Assembly: GCA_910588505.1 (NCBI GenBank)
Contig: CAJUPQ010000013.1
Location: 1 to 57,245, forward strand
Reading direction: 5' to 3'
Source: an uncultured Hungatella sp.
GTDB lineage: Bacteria; Bacillota; Clostridia; Lachnospirales; Lachnospiraceae
DNA: 57,245 bases
Shown here piece by piece: positions 42,913-51,300 of the stretch; position 1 is the stretch's first letter, and every line of letters begins with the position of its first letter. Below the pieces are notes generated by a model that saw only the letters and a list, made by a program, of their open reading frames with translations, was not told where the DNA came from and ran no database searches. The position numbers were made by a program, and so were the translations under genes.

Positions 42913-43728
42913 ATGAGTTACGAAGATCAGAGAGTATTTGACTGGGCCATAGATACCCACGGTCATTTGGGGCAGCTTGGAGGGCTGCCCCAAAAGGCTT
43001 TGGAGCGTCAGCTGTGTACCTTGTCTATGGAGCAGCTGGACAGGGACTACCGGCAGGCCGGGGTGCGGGCTGCCATGGCCTCTTCCATGGAGAGCCTGTT
43101 TTATGTGGACAATATGGGAGTCCGGGAGGGCAATCTGCACCTTGAGCAGCTTGCCTTCGAGACGGACTGGCTTTATCAATGGGTGGTGGTGAACCCTCTG
43201 GAGCCTGACAGCTTTTATGAGGCGGAGAGGATCCTTGCCAACCCCAAATGCGTCGGGGTGAAGGTCCATCCGGAAGCCCACCGTTTTTCAGTGAAGGAGT
43301 ACGGGGATGAGTTGTTTGCCTTCTGCCATCAGCACAGGGCGATCATGCAGATACACAGCGGGGAATCCAGAAGTATGCCGGAGGAGCTGGTGCCTTTTGC
43401 GGACAGATATCCCCAGGTAACGGTGATCGCGGCCCACTTAGGCTGCGGCAGCGACGGGGACCCTGGCCATCAGGTTCGGGCCATAAAAGCGTGCAGAAAC
43501 GGCAATATATACACGGACGTGTCCAGTGTTAAGAGCATCCTGCCCGGCATCCTGGAGTGGGCAGTGGAGCAGATCGGGCCGGAGAGAATCCTTTTCGGCA
43601 CGGACACGCCCCTTCACCACATTGGCATGATGAGGGCAAGGGTCACGGATTCCCGGCTGACAAGTCAGCAGAAGCGGATGATCTTACAGGAAAACGCCAT
43701 AAGATTGTTCCGCCTGAAAATAGTATAA
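42913..43728 (+). CDS. Amidohydrolase 2 family metal-dependent hydrolase
   Basis: A 271-aa TIM-barrel hydrolase. Likely metal ligands are in DTHGHLG near the N-terminus, KVHPEAH (about 115-121), QIHSGES (about 145), AAHLGCG (about 175) and FGTDTPL (Asp about 235). It starts 6 bp after the binding-protein stop and is probably in the same transcript, so it may act on the imported compound or a derivative (lactone or amide hydrolysis being typical for PF04909). The hairpin at 43757 ends the operon. Confidence 0.85.
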   Translation: MSYEDQRVFDWAIDTHGHLGQLGGLPQKALERQLCTLSMEQLDRDYRQAGVRAAMASSMESLFYVDNMGVREGNLHLEQLAFETDWLYQWVVVNPLEPDSFYEAERILANPKCVGVKVHPEAHRFSVKEYGDELFAFCHQHRAIMQIHSGESRSMPEELVPFADRYPQVTVIAAHLGCGSDGDPGHQVRAIKACRNGNIYTDVSSVKSILPGILEWAVEQIGPERILFGTDTPLHHIGMMRARVTDSRLTSQQKRMILQENAIRLFRLKIV

Positions 43729-43756
43729 GCTTCGCAGAAAGGTGTAAAAGCACTTT

Positions 43757-43809
43757 AAAAGCCACCAAAGCATAAACTTTTATTAAGTTCTGCTTTTAGG
43801 TGGCTTTCT
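43757..43809 (+). terminator. Hairpin ending the sugar operon and masking the sigK ribosome site
   Basis: AAAGCCACCAAAGCATAAACTT pairs with AAGTTCTGCTTTTAGGTGGCTTT (one bulge), followed by CTTTG. It looks like a terminator, but its 3' arm also contains AGGTGG, the only plausible ribosome site for the TTG start of the sigma gene. Confidence 0.65.
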
Positions 43810-44424
43810 TTGAAAACCTTTGCCAAACCATTAAATGCCCGCGAGGAGCGAGAGTGCCTGGAACGCTTAAAAGAGGGTGACCAGGAAGCGAAAAATATAC
43901 TCATAGAACATAATATGCGCCTGGTGGCCCATGTGGTGAAAAAATATCAGTACACGGATTATGAGACGGAGGATCTGTTGTCCGTAGGCACCATCGGGCT
44001 GATCAAGGCGGTGAACACCTTTAATGTGGACCGGGGGTCGCGCCTGGCCACCTATGCCGCCAAGTGCGTGGAGAACGAGATCCTGATGCTTCTTAGGGCC
44101 CACAAGAAGTATTCCAAAGAGGTTTCTTTGTATGACCCGATTGGGGTGGATAAGGACGGAGAGTCGGTGAGCCTGGTGGACGTGATCGAGATGGAGACTA
44201 AGGACGCCCTGGAGGATCTGATCTTAAGCCAGGATATTAAGGAGCTTTATGAGGCGTTTAAGCTGTGTCTGAAGCCTACGGAACAGAAGGTGATCCTGAT
44301 GCGGTACGGGTTGTTTGGAAGTAAGGAGTTTACCCAGAGGGAGATCGCGGGGGCGTTGGGGATTTCGCGGTCTTACTCGGCTGTTATAATAGGGATAAAG
44401 TTAGGAAAACCTTTCGATGGTTGA
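43810..44424 (+). CDS. sigK: SigK-like sporulation sigma factor, C-terminus replaced at an integration site
   Basis: A 204-aa reading frame from TTG. Region 2 (HNMRLVAHVVKKYQYTDYETEDLLSVGTIGLIKAVNTF, LATYAAKCVENEILMLLRAHKK) and SLYDPIGVDKDGESVSLVDVI fit sigma-K rather than sigma-E. Region 4.2 runs normally through TQREIAGALGISRSY (Tyr189, ending at 44376), then becomes SAVIIGIKLGKPFDG and stops; relatives read VSRIEKRALxKL there. The product lacks the last part of the -35 recognition helix and is probably inactive. No hydrophobic pro-sequence is encoded. The break coincides with the left edge of the conjugative-type element. Confidence 0.85.
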   Translation: MKTFAKPLNAREERECLERLKEGDQEAKNILIEHNMRLVAHVVKKYQYTDYETEDLLSVGTIGLIKAVNTFNVDRGSRLATYAAKCVENEILMLLRAHKKYSKEVSLYDPIGVDKDGESVSLVDVIEMETKDALEDLILSQDIKELYEAFKLCLKPTEQKVILMRYGLFGSKEFTQREIAGALGISRSYSAVIIGIKLGKPFDG

Positions 44425-44446
44425 ACTTGCTTTATCCCTATTTTTT
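44388..44446 (+). terminator. Perfect 13-bp hairpin at the sigK/element junction
   Basis: AATAGGGATAAAG pairs exactly with CTTTATCCCTATT around a 29-nt loop and is followed by TTTT. It begins 12 bp into the element. It may be a terminator insulating the element or part of the recombination site. Confidence 0.65.
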
Positions 44447-44509
44447 ATACCCTGCCCTATTTAGATAATTAGAAGTATGTCAAATTCAGAATGCGAAAGG
44501 AGAAGATGA

Positions 44510-45301
44510 ATGGCAAAGGTCATAGCACTCATGAACGAGAAAGGGGGAACGGCGAAATCCACCACGGCTACTACTTTGGCGTATCTGCTGGCAAAACGAG
44601 GACGGCGCACGGCCCTCATCGATTTTGACGGACAAGGACATTCCAGTATCATTTTTGGAGTGAAGAATATAAATAAACTGGAAGTGACAATCAATACACT
44701 TCTTAAAATGGTTATGGAGGACGAGCCGCTGCCGGAATTGGAAAGTTACGTATTAAAAACAGAATGCGGGGTGGACGTAATACCATCTAATTCCCAGCTT
44801 TTTACACTGGAACGTAATCTGTGCAACGTGGATTTCCGGGAACGGATATTGTCCCAGTTTGTTGATACAATTAAGGACAAGTATCAGTATATCATAATAG
44901 ACGCTATGCCGCAAATGGGAACTCCCATGATTAATGTGATGATGTGTGCAGACAGTATCATTGTCCCTACTCAGGCGGAACTTCTATCCACCCAGGGGCT
45001 TGCTGAACTGTTGAAACATTACCAGGCAGTCCAAAGAAACAGTAATCATCGATTGAAAATTGCCGGAATCCTGATTACAATGGATTCTCCGAATACGATT
45101 TTATCAGTGCAGGTAAATAAACTGATTGAGCAGAGATTTGTAGGTTCCGTACCGATTTTTAAAACCCGCATTCCACGTTCCATCAAAGTTGCGGAAGCGG
45201 TGTTGTATCACCAGACAATCTGTCAGTTTATGCCGGGCAATCCGGCGGCTGTTGCTTATGAGCGGTTTGCAGATGAATTTTTGGAATATGAAGAAAAATA
45301 A
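44510..45301 (+). CDS. parA: ParA/Soj family ATPase
   Basis: A 263-aa partition-type ATPase. The deviant Walker A is EKGGTAKSTTATTLA (10-24), Walker A' in ALIDFDGQGHSS, and Walker B in YIIIDAMPQMGTP. The C-terminal KTRIPRSIKVAEA is typical for element-borne ParA. It is the first gene of the element and is followed directly by parB. It probably stabilises a transiently circular or replicating form. Confidence 0.93.
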   Translation: MAKVIALMNEKGGTAKSTTATTLAYLLAKRGRRTALIDFDGQGHSSIIFGVKNINKLEVTINTLLKMVMEDEPLPELESYVLKTECGVDVIPSNSQLFTLERNLCNVDFRERILSQFVDTIKDKYQYIIIDAMPQMGTPMINVMMCADSIIVPTQAELLSTQGLAELLKHYQAVQRNSNHRLKIAGILITMDSPNTILSVQVNKLIEQRFVGSVPIFKTRIPRSIKVAEAVLYHQTICQFMPGNPAAVAYERFADEFLEYEEK

Positions 45302-45309
45302 GGAGGCGA

Positions 45310-46338
45310 ATGAAGATGGGAAAGCCGAAAGTCAGGTTAGAAGATTTCAATGATATGCTGAACTTTGAACCGGAACCAGGGATGGTTGCATCTGCTGTGG
45401 CAACACCGTCTCCTGAATCCAAAAGTATCATGGAAATGGAATTTGAACGGATGGAACCGTTTCCGAACCATAAATTTAAGCTGTATGAGGGACAACAGCT
45501 TGCGGATATGGTAGAGAGTATTCGGCAGTTTGGTATCCTAATCCCAATAATCCTGTGGCACAGAGAAGATGATACATATGTGATTCTAAGCGGACATAAC
45601 CGCTGTAATGCCGCTAAGATTGCAGGATTTACGAAAGGGCCGGTTATTATAAAGGAAAATCTGTCCTGTGACGAAGCAGTATTGATTGTAACTGAAACAA
45701 ATCTGCGTCAGCGTTCCTTTACAGATATGAGTCATTCCGAAAGAGCGTATTGCCTGGCACAGCATTATGAGGCATTGAAGTCACAGGGTAAAAGAAGTGA
45801 TCTCTTAACAGAGATAGAAGGATTGATGTCTCCTCATGATTCAGGGGAGGGTGCAACTTCTGTTCAACTTGAACAGAAGTTGGAAAGCCGGGAAAAAGTA
45901 GGACAGGAATACGGTTTATCATCATCAAAAGTAGGCAGATATATAAAGATTTCCTCACTGATTGAACCTCTCTTAATGTGTGTGGATACGGGAGAAATTG
46001 CTTTTCTTGCTGCATATGACTTAGCTTTTGTGGCGGATACGAGCATTCAGCAGCAGATAGCAGACCTGATACAGTTGGGAAATTATAAAGTGGATATGAG
46101 AAAAGCAAGGCTTCTCCGCAGCTGTTATGAGGCGGGGGAACTGACAAATCCTGTGATTGTGCAGATACTTTCCGGGGAGAAAACAAAAAAACCGAAAGCA
46201 GATAAGCCGCAGCCATTTAAGATAAAACCTGCCATAATTACAAAATATTTTACTGCTGGGCAGTCAGGAGAAGAAATGGAAACAATTATTGATAAGGCAT
46301 TAGCGCTTTATTTTATGCAGGAGGGAAGCACGGTATGA
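45310..46338 (+). CDS. parB: ParB/Spo0J-like partition protein
   Basis: A 342-aa protein. The ParB N-terminal nuclease-like domain shows MVESIRQFGILIPIILW, VILSGHNRCNAAKIAGF and VTETNLRQRSF, with an HTH domain around KVGQEYGLSSSKVGRYIKISSLIEPLL (200-226). The C-terminal part is helical. AGGAGG lies 3 nt before the first ATG and 9 nt before an ATG at 45316, so the second start may be the real one. An unusual acidic insert (about 163-195) precedes the HTH. Confidence 0.9.
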   Translation: MKMGKPKVRLEDFNDMLNFEPEPGMVASAVATPSPESKSIMEMEFERMEPFPNHKFKLYEGQQLADMVESIRQFGILIPIILWHREDDTYVILSGHNRCNAAKIAGFTKGPVIIKENLSCDEAVLIVTETNLRQRSFTDMSHSERAYCLAQHYEALKSQGKRSDLLTEIEGLMSPHDSGEGATSVQLEQKLESREKVGQEYGLSSSKVGRYIKISSLIEPLLMCVDTGEIAFLAAYDLAFVADTSIQQQIADLIQLGNYKVDMRKARLLRSCYEAGELTNPVIVQILSGEKTKKPKADKPQPFKIKPAIITKYFTAGQSGEEMETIIDKALALYFMQEGSTV

Positions 46339-46781
46339 CAAATTTAAATGAAGTGATGGCAAAAACTATGGAAATGAAGTGGAAAATTGAAAGTCTTCTT
46401 AAACTTTCCACTTATAATGATTATGATGATTTAAGCGGACTTAGCATTAATTATGATAATCCGGATGAACTGTTTCTGATGGACGAACTGAGAGAGATTA
46501 TGAACCAGCTTACAAATGTCAGGGATAAAATCAAATACCTGTCCCGGCCGATAAAGGAGACAAGCTGTCTCCATAGAAACAGATCAGACCGATATGAGAC
46601 GCGGCAGGGACATTATTATACTTGTGGAAGTGGTATTGAGGCTCTTGTATCGGATAACCGGCATGATTCTCCATACTGGGTATGGACAAGGGTAGAACAT
46701 GACGGTTCTGATTATTATCTGGCAGGGCATAAGGGGATTGATATGGATGGGTTGACCGTTCGTGTAAGGGAGACGGTGTAA
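46335..46781 (+). CDS. DUF5348 domain protein
   Basis: A 148-aa protein of unknown function found on conjugative elements of gut Firmicutes. The N-terminal part (1-70) is helical and probably coiled-coil. The C-terminal part has the family pattern GHYYTCGSGIEALV...WVWTRVEHDGSDYYLAGH...DGLTVRVR. It overlaps parB by 4 bp. Confidence 0.75.
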   Translation: MTNLNEVMAKTMEMKWKIESLLKLSTYNDYDDLSGLSINYDNPDELFLMDELREIMNQLTNVRDKIKYLSRPIKETSCLHRNRSDRYETRQGHYYTCGSGIEALVSDNRHDSPYWVWTRVEHDGSDYYLAGHKGIDMDGLTVRVRETV

Positions 46782-46825
46782 AACCGGAACCGTCATAAAA
46801 GTGAAGAAAAAACTCTGAAATTTGA

Positions 46826-46867
46826 GCCACCAGGCAGGCTGTGTATTTCCCTGTCCGGTGGCTTTTT
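46826..46867 (+). terminator. Terminator of the parAB operon
   Basis: GCCACCAGGCAGG pairs with CCCTGTCCGGTGGC around a 10-nt loop and is followed by TTTTT. Confidence 0.75.
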
Positions 46868-46950
46868 GCTGAAATAGAGATAAATTTAGATGTCTTCAAG
46901 AAAGAATTTATCAGAAAAAGCAATCCGGGGTGTGAAAAGGAGACCGAAAC

Positions 46951-47982
46951 ATGTCATTGAACCTGGAGTATTACTATGGCAACGAGGCGGACCAGTACAG
47001 CTTTTACCGTATCCCCAAAGTCCTCTTTACGGACAGCCGCTTTAAAAACGTGCCGGTGGAAGCCAAGGTCCTGTACGGCCTGCTCCTTGACCGCATGGCC
47101 CTGTCCATTCGGAACAACTGGTTGGATGAAGAAGGACGTGTGTATATTATTTTTACAATCGCCGATATCATGGAGACCCTTGGATGTGCGGAGCAGAAAG
47201 TGAACCGTCTCCTGGCTGAACTGGACAGCGCAAAGGGCATCGGGCTGATTGAGCGGAAACGGCGGGGATTGGGCAAACCTAACGTCATTTATGTAAAAAA
47301 TTTTATTGGTGGGGAACTGCCGGAATCACAAAACAAGAATTGTGAAAATCACAAATCTGGAAATGTGAAATTCACAAAGCAAGATTTGCGAAAATCACAA
47401 ACTAATAATACTGATATAAATAATACTGAGTGGAATGATATCTATCCATCTATCAATCAGGAACAGGAGGAGCCGGAACCCCAAAGGGAGGTAGGTACAG
47501 GCCGGAAACCGGATTCCGGGTGTGTGACAGATGGCAGAAACAGGAAGGATGGGATGGATAGGATAGATGGGACGGACAAAGCAGGAGGGGCAGCCAGGGC
47601 AGACCAGACGGACAGAATGAAGGGCTGCCGTCAGCAGATAAAGAAAAATATCTCCTACGATATCCTTGTCCACGATAACCCCTATGACAGAGAACGCCTT
47701 GACGGGTTTGTGGAATTGATGGCGGAGGCATGCTGCAGTACCAGAAAAGCCATCCGCATCAATCAGGAGGATATGCCGGTGGAAACCGTGCAAAGCCGGT
47801 TCCTCAGCCTGGACAGCGAACACATCCGGTACGTGATGGATTGCCTGGATCGCAACACCACGGCGGTAGGGAACATCCGTGCCTATATCCTTTCGGCCCT
47901 GTATAATGCGCCGGTAACAATCAGCCAGTATTATTCAAGCCTGGTAAGGCATGACATGGCGGGAACAGGACGAGGAGGTTAA
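46951..47982 (+). CDS. RepA N-terminal domain replication initiator
   Basis: A 343-aa replication initiator-like protein. The N-terminal RepA_N winged-helix domain is typical: YYYGNEADQYSFYRIPKVLFTD, AKVLYGLLLDRM, VYIIFTIADIMETLGC and GLIERKRRGLGKPNVIYVKN (about 1-112). A charged linker (130-225) is low complexity. The C-terminal domain (228-330) is the usual initiator-associated DUF6017-type region. RBS AAAAGGAG. This suggests element copies can replicate autonomously after excision. Confidence 0.9.
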   Translation: MSLNLEYYYGNEADQYSFYRIPKVLFTDSRFKNVPVEAKVLYGLLLDRMALSIRNNWLDEEGRVYIIFTIADIMETLGCAEQKVNRLLAELDSAKGIGLIERKRRGLGKPNVIYVKNFIGGELPESQNKNCENHKSGNVKFTKQDLRKSQTNNTDINNTEWNDIYPSINQEQEEPEPQREVGTGRKPDSGCVTDGRNRKDGMDRIDGTDKAGGAARADQTDRMKGCRQQIKKNISYDILVHDNPYDRERLDGFVELMAEACCSTRKAIRINQEDMPVETVQSRFLSLDSEHIRYVMDCLDRNTTAVGNIRAYILSALYNAPVTISQYYSSLVRHDMAGTGRGG

Positions 47983-48076
47983 AACCAACAGGGGCCATAG
48001 CGAATAATTTTTAAATAATTTCCGGGTATATTGCCAGGATAAAACGTAATGTCGTATAAAACGGCATATATTTGTG

Positions 48077-48200
48077 GATTTTCCTCTTAACCATGCTTTA
48101 TTTGGCAGGCGGGAACTTGTCAAGGACGAAGCCGCAAAGCGGTGCGAAGCATCCTTGATAAGTTTCCGTCTGTCAAATATAATCCGGCAAGAGGAAAATC
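48077..48200. repeat. 124-bp near-perfect hairpin downstream of repA
   Basis: GATTTTCCTCTT at the left pairs with AAGAGGAAAATC at the right. Inner blocks TTATTTG, CGGGAACTTGTCAAGGA and GCCGC pair with CAAATATA, TCCTTGATAAGTTTCCG and GCGGT, with a GAAG/CGAAG bulge region and an AAA loop. No coding capacity. The rest of 47983-48393 is non-coding with no other clear signal. Its place next to the initiator gene suggests an origin or transfer-related structure. Confidence 0.6.
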
Positions 48201-48393
48201 TATTTGGTAACGGAGGCTGTACCAGGCAGGGATGGAAAAATATTTAACTGCTGAATTTTATATTTGCCAGAGGAAGATAAAAACGTCAGACAGCGAAAGA
48301 GAATGTAAGACATAAAGACCCCGCTGTAACAGTCCCGTATTTTATGGATATAGCTTTACGATCACATATTAACACAAAGAAGGGAGGTTTATC

Positions 48394-51300
48394 ATGGCAA
48401 AGATACCAAAGCTGCACAAGATTCAGGAACTGGCGGAGCAGACAGCCGCAGAGGTCAGCAGTTCCCCGGCGGCATGGACCGGCTACCTGGATACGGCTGC
48501 CCGGCTGTACCGGTATCCGTTTTCGGACAGCCTGCTGATCCATGCACAGCGCCCGGATATCATGGCCTGTGCGTCCATGCGGATCTGGAATAAAAAGATG
48601 GGACGCTGGATCAGGAAGGGCGTCAAGGGCATTGCCCTGATTGACGACACGGGGCCGGAGCGGAGACTCTGGTATGTATTCGACATGGCGGATACCCGGC
48701 TCCTTCCGGGAAGCAGGATACCGTTCCTCTGGCAGATCCCGGAAAGGCAGAGGGAGACTATCTTTAAATTGTTAGTTGACACATACCAACTGGATAAGGA
48801 TACGGGCCAGCTCCATACCGCATTATTTGAGATTGCTTCCAATCTGACAAGGGCAGGCCTGGAAGCCGCAATGAATGGGCTGGATACCCAGATGGGGGAT
48901 TCACGGTTAAGGGAGCAGGATGAAAATGCGGTCAGGGAGTCTTTTCAGACGCTCTTTCGGAACAGCGTCTTTTACGTCCTGGCCCGCCGCTGCGGCCTGG
49001 AACCCATGGACTACTTAAAGGCGGAAGATTTTTCAGGGATTACGGATTTTAATACGCTGACGGCCCTGTCCTTCCTTGGGGAGAATACCAGCCGGATTGC
49101 GGAGCCGGTGCTAAGGGATATTGGCAGGAAGGTACGCCGGATTTATCAGCAGGAAACACAGAAAACCCTTGCAAATGAAAGTGACCTGGTATATAATGAA
49201 TTTAACACTTTAAAGCGCGAAAACAATAAAAAGAAAGGGGAAACAATCTATGGAACTGACCTATCATCGCAAAGGGGATTACCTGTTCCCGAACCTGACA
49301 ATAGAGGAGCAGGGCATAACAATCGGAAAGTACGGGATGCTGCGGAAAACCTTCATGAAGGAGAATCGGAGGGGCTGGTATCAGGGGCTGCTTTTGAGCG
49401 GGAAGCTGGACGGCTACTTGGCGGAGATCGACAGGACGGCGCAGGAGCGGATGGAAGTGATTATGGGGAACCTGTTGGAGAGGTTCCCGGCACCGGACAA
49501 GGAGGCCGACCAGATGGCCTGGGCAGCCCATATGAACGGCCTGACGGCCATGGCAGAGGAGACGGTCTTAACGGAACTGGTTTACAGCTAGAAAATACAA
49601 CTGAAAATGACATGACCGAAGCAGAGGAAGAGACAGCCTCTGCTTTATCTTTGCCCGGATTACCTTCGGCGGAGGAACAGGTTTATGGCATTGAGAAGCA
49701 GGCACAGAGCCTGTATGCCGGGGGGAGCCTGATTCCGGATGAAGCGGTGGACGAGGTTCTCCGCACCGGTGGAAACCGGAGGAACAGCTGTTACCGGATT
49801 ATTTATAATTTTATGTCAGAACAGTCCCCGGAAGAATATACGGAGTTTATCCGCCAGGAATACGGCACCGGAGGAAAAGGCCTGGAGATTGACGGATGCA
49901 GGTATTCCGTATGGTTTGATAAACCGGGAATGCAGGTTGCCATAGGCGAAACCGTGGAGGCGGAAAAGGCAGGCCTGGGCAGGAGGCTCCTTTCCTGGGA
50001 GGAGGTAAGCGGCAGGATACACCGAATGCTTGAAGCAGGGGAGTATGCCCCGCAGGAAATACTGGACGGTGCCAGAGAGAATGCCCTTAGGGAACATGCG
50101 GAAGTCCTGCTGTATATGTGGCAGGATATGGCGGGAGGCGACATTTTCAGTGATGATGAGATTGTCCCCGGCGGATTCCCTGACAGAAAAGTTCATATGG
50201 CGGGGCTGCTGTCCCAGCCGGAATATGTGGAAAGGCTTATGGGGAAGCTGGAACGCCTGTCAGAATCTTACAGAGAAAACCGGGATATCATGAGATACCA
50301 CATACACCGCCCGGATCAGGTATTAGAGAGGCTCCGGAAATTTGCAAAGGAAGTTTCGCCCTATCAGGCCAGGGATGGATTTACGGGAAAGGAACTACCA
50401 ATTTTTATCACCCAGGATGAGATAGACGCTTATTTCTGCAGCCATGGGCCCTCTGCGAATGGGAGATTGGATATTTATGCGTTTTACCAGAAGAATGAGG
50501 GCAGAAATGAGAGGGCTGGCTTCCTGAAAAAAAGTTATGGAACCGGGGGATGCAGCCGTGCCCTTTCCGGTGCGGATGGTTCTTTTGCGGATTACACAGG
50601 CAAAGGGGTACGGCTTACCAGGGGGGACTTGCTTCAGCCAAAAGCGGAAATTTTCCTGAAGTGGCCGGAGGCTGCAGAACGGATCGCTTCCCTGATTGAA
50701 CGGGAGCGGTATCTGCAGCCTGGGGATTTTGCCAGGATGGAGCTGTATGAAAGGGGGCAGATGGCAAACCAGGTCATGCAGTTTTACTGGGGAATGCCCT
50801 TCCAGGTGGCACGGCCCTGGGACGGGAGTCCGGATCATTCCAGTTCCAGCTGGTACAAGGATGTGATAATCCTGCTGTCCCATCCGGACCGAAGGGCAGA
50901 ACTGACAAGGCATATGGAGCAGGCGCTGGCCAAGCTGCCTTTAGATTTTGAAGATTATGGGGAGAGGGCACGGATTCTGTCAGAGCTGCAGGGATATGTG
51001 GATGGAACTTATACTTTGTTCCCGGAACAAAAGAGAACCTATGTTGAAAGGGAGGACGGCGGGAAAGAGAAAAAACAGGAGAGAGAACCAGGGCAGATGA
51101 GCCCCCTTAGAGAAGAACGGAACCGGGGAGAGAGCCAAGGAAAAGGGCAGATACAGGACGGAGAGCAGAGCCGGGAAACAGAGCAGAATCCTCAAAAGCG
51201 GAAAGAAAGCGCGGAAAAGGCAGGGGGCCAGGAACGAAAAGCACGCTCCGTAAGCGCTGAAACAATCATTCCCCACCAGGCAGATTCCAGGAGCCAGGCC

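Noticed and set aside
43759..43809. Hydrophobic sigma-K pro-sequence upstream of the TTG
   Set aside because: The frame is open only to 43759, has no start codon there, and the text is explained by the terminator hairpin.
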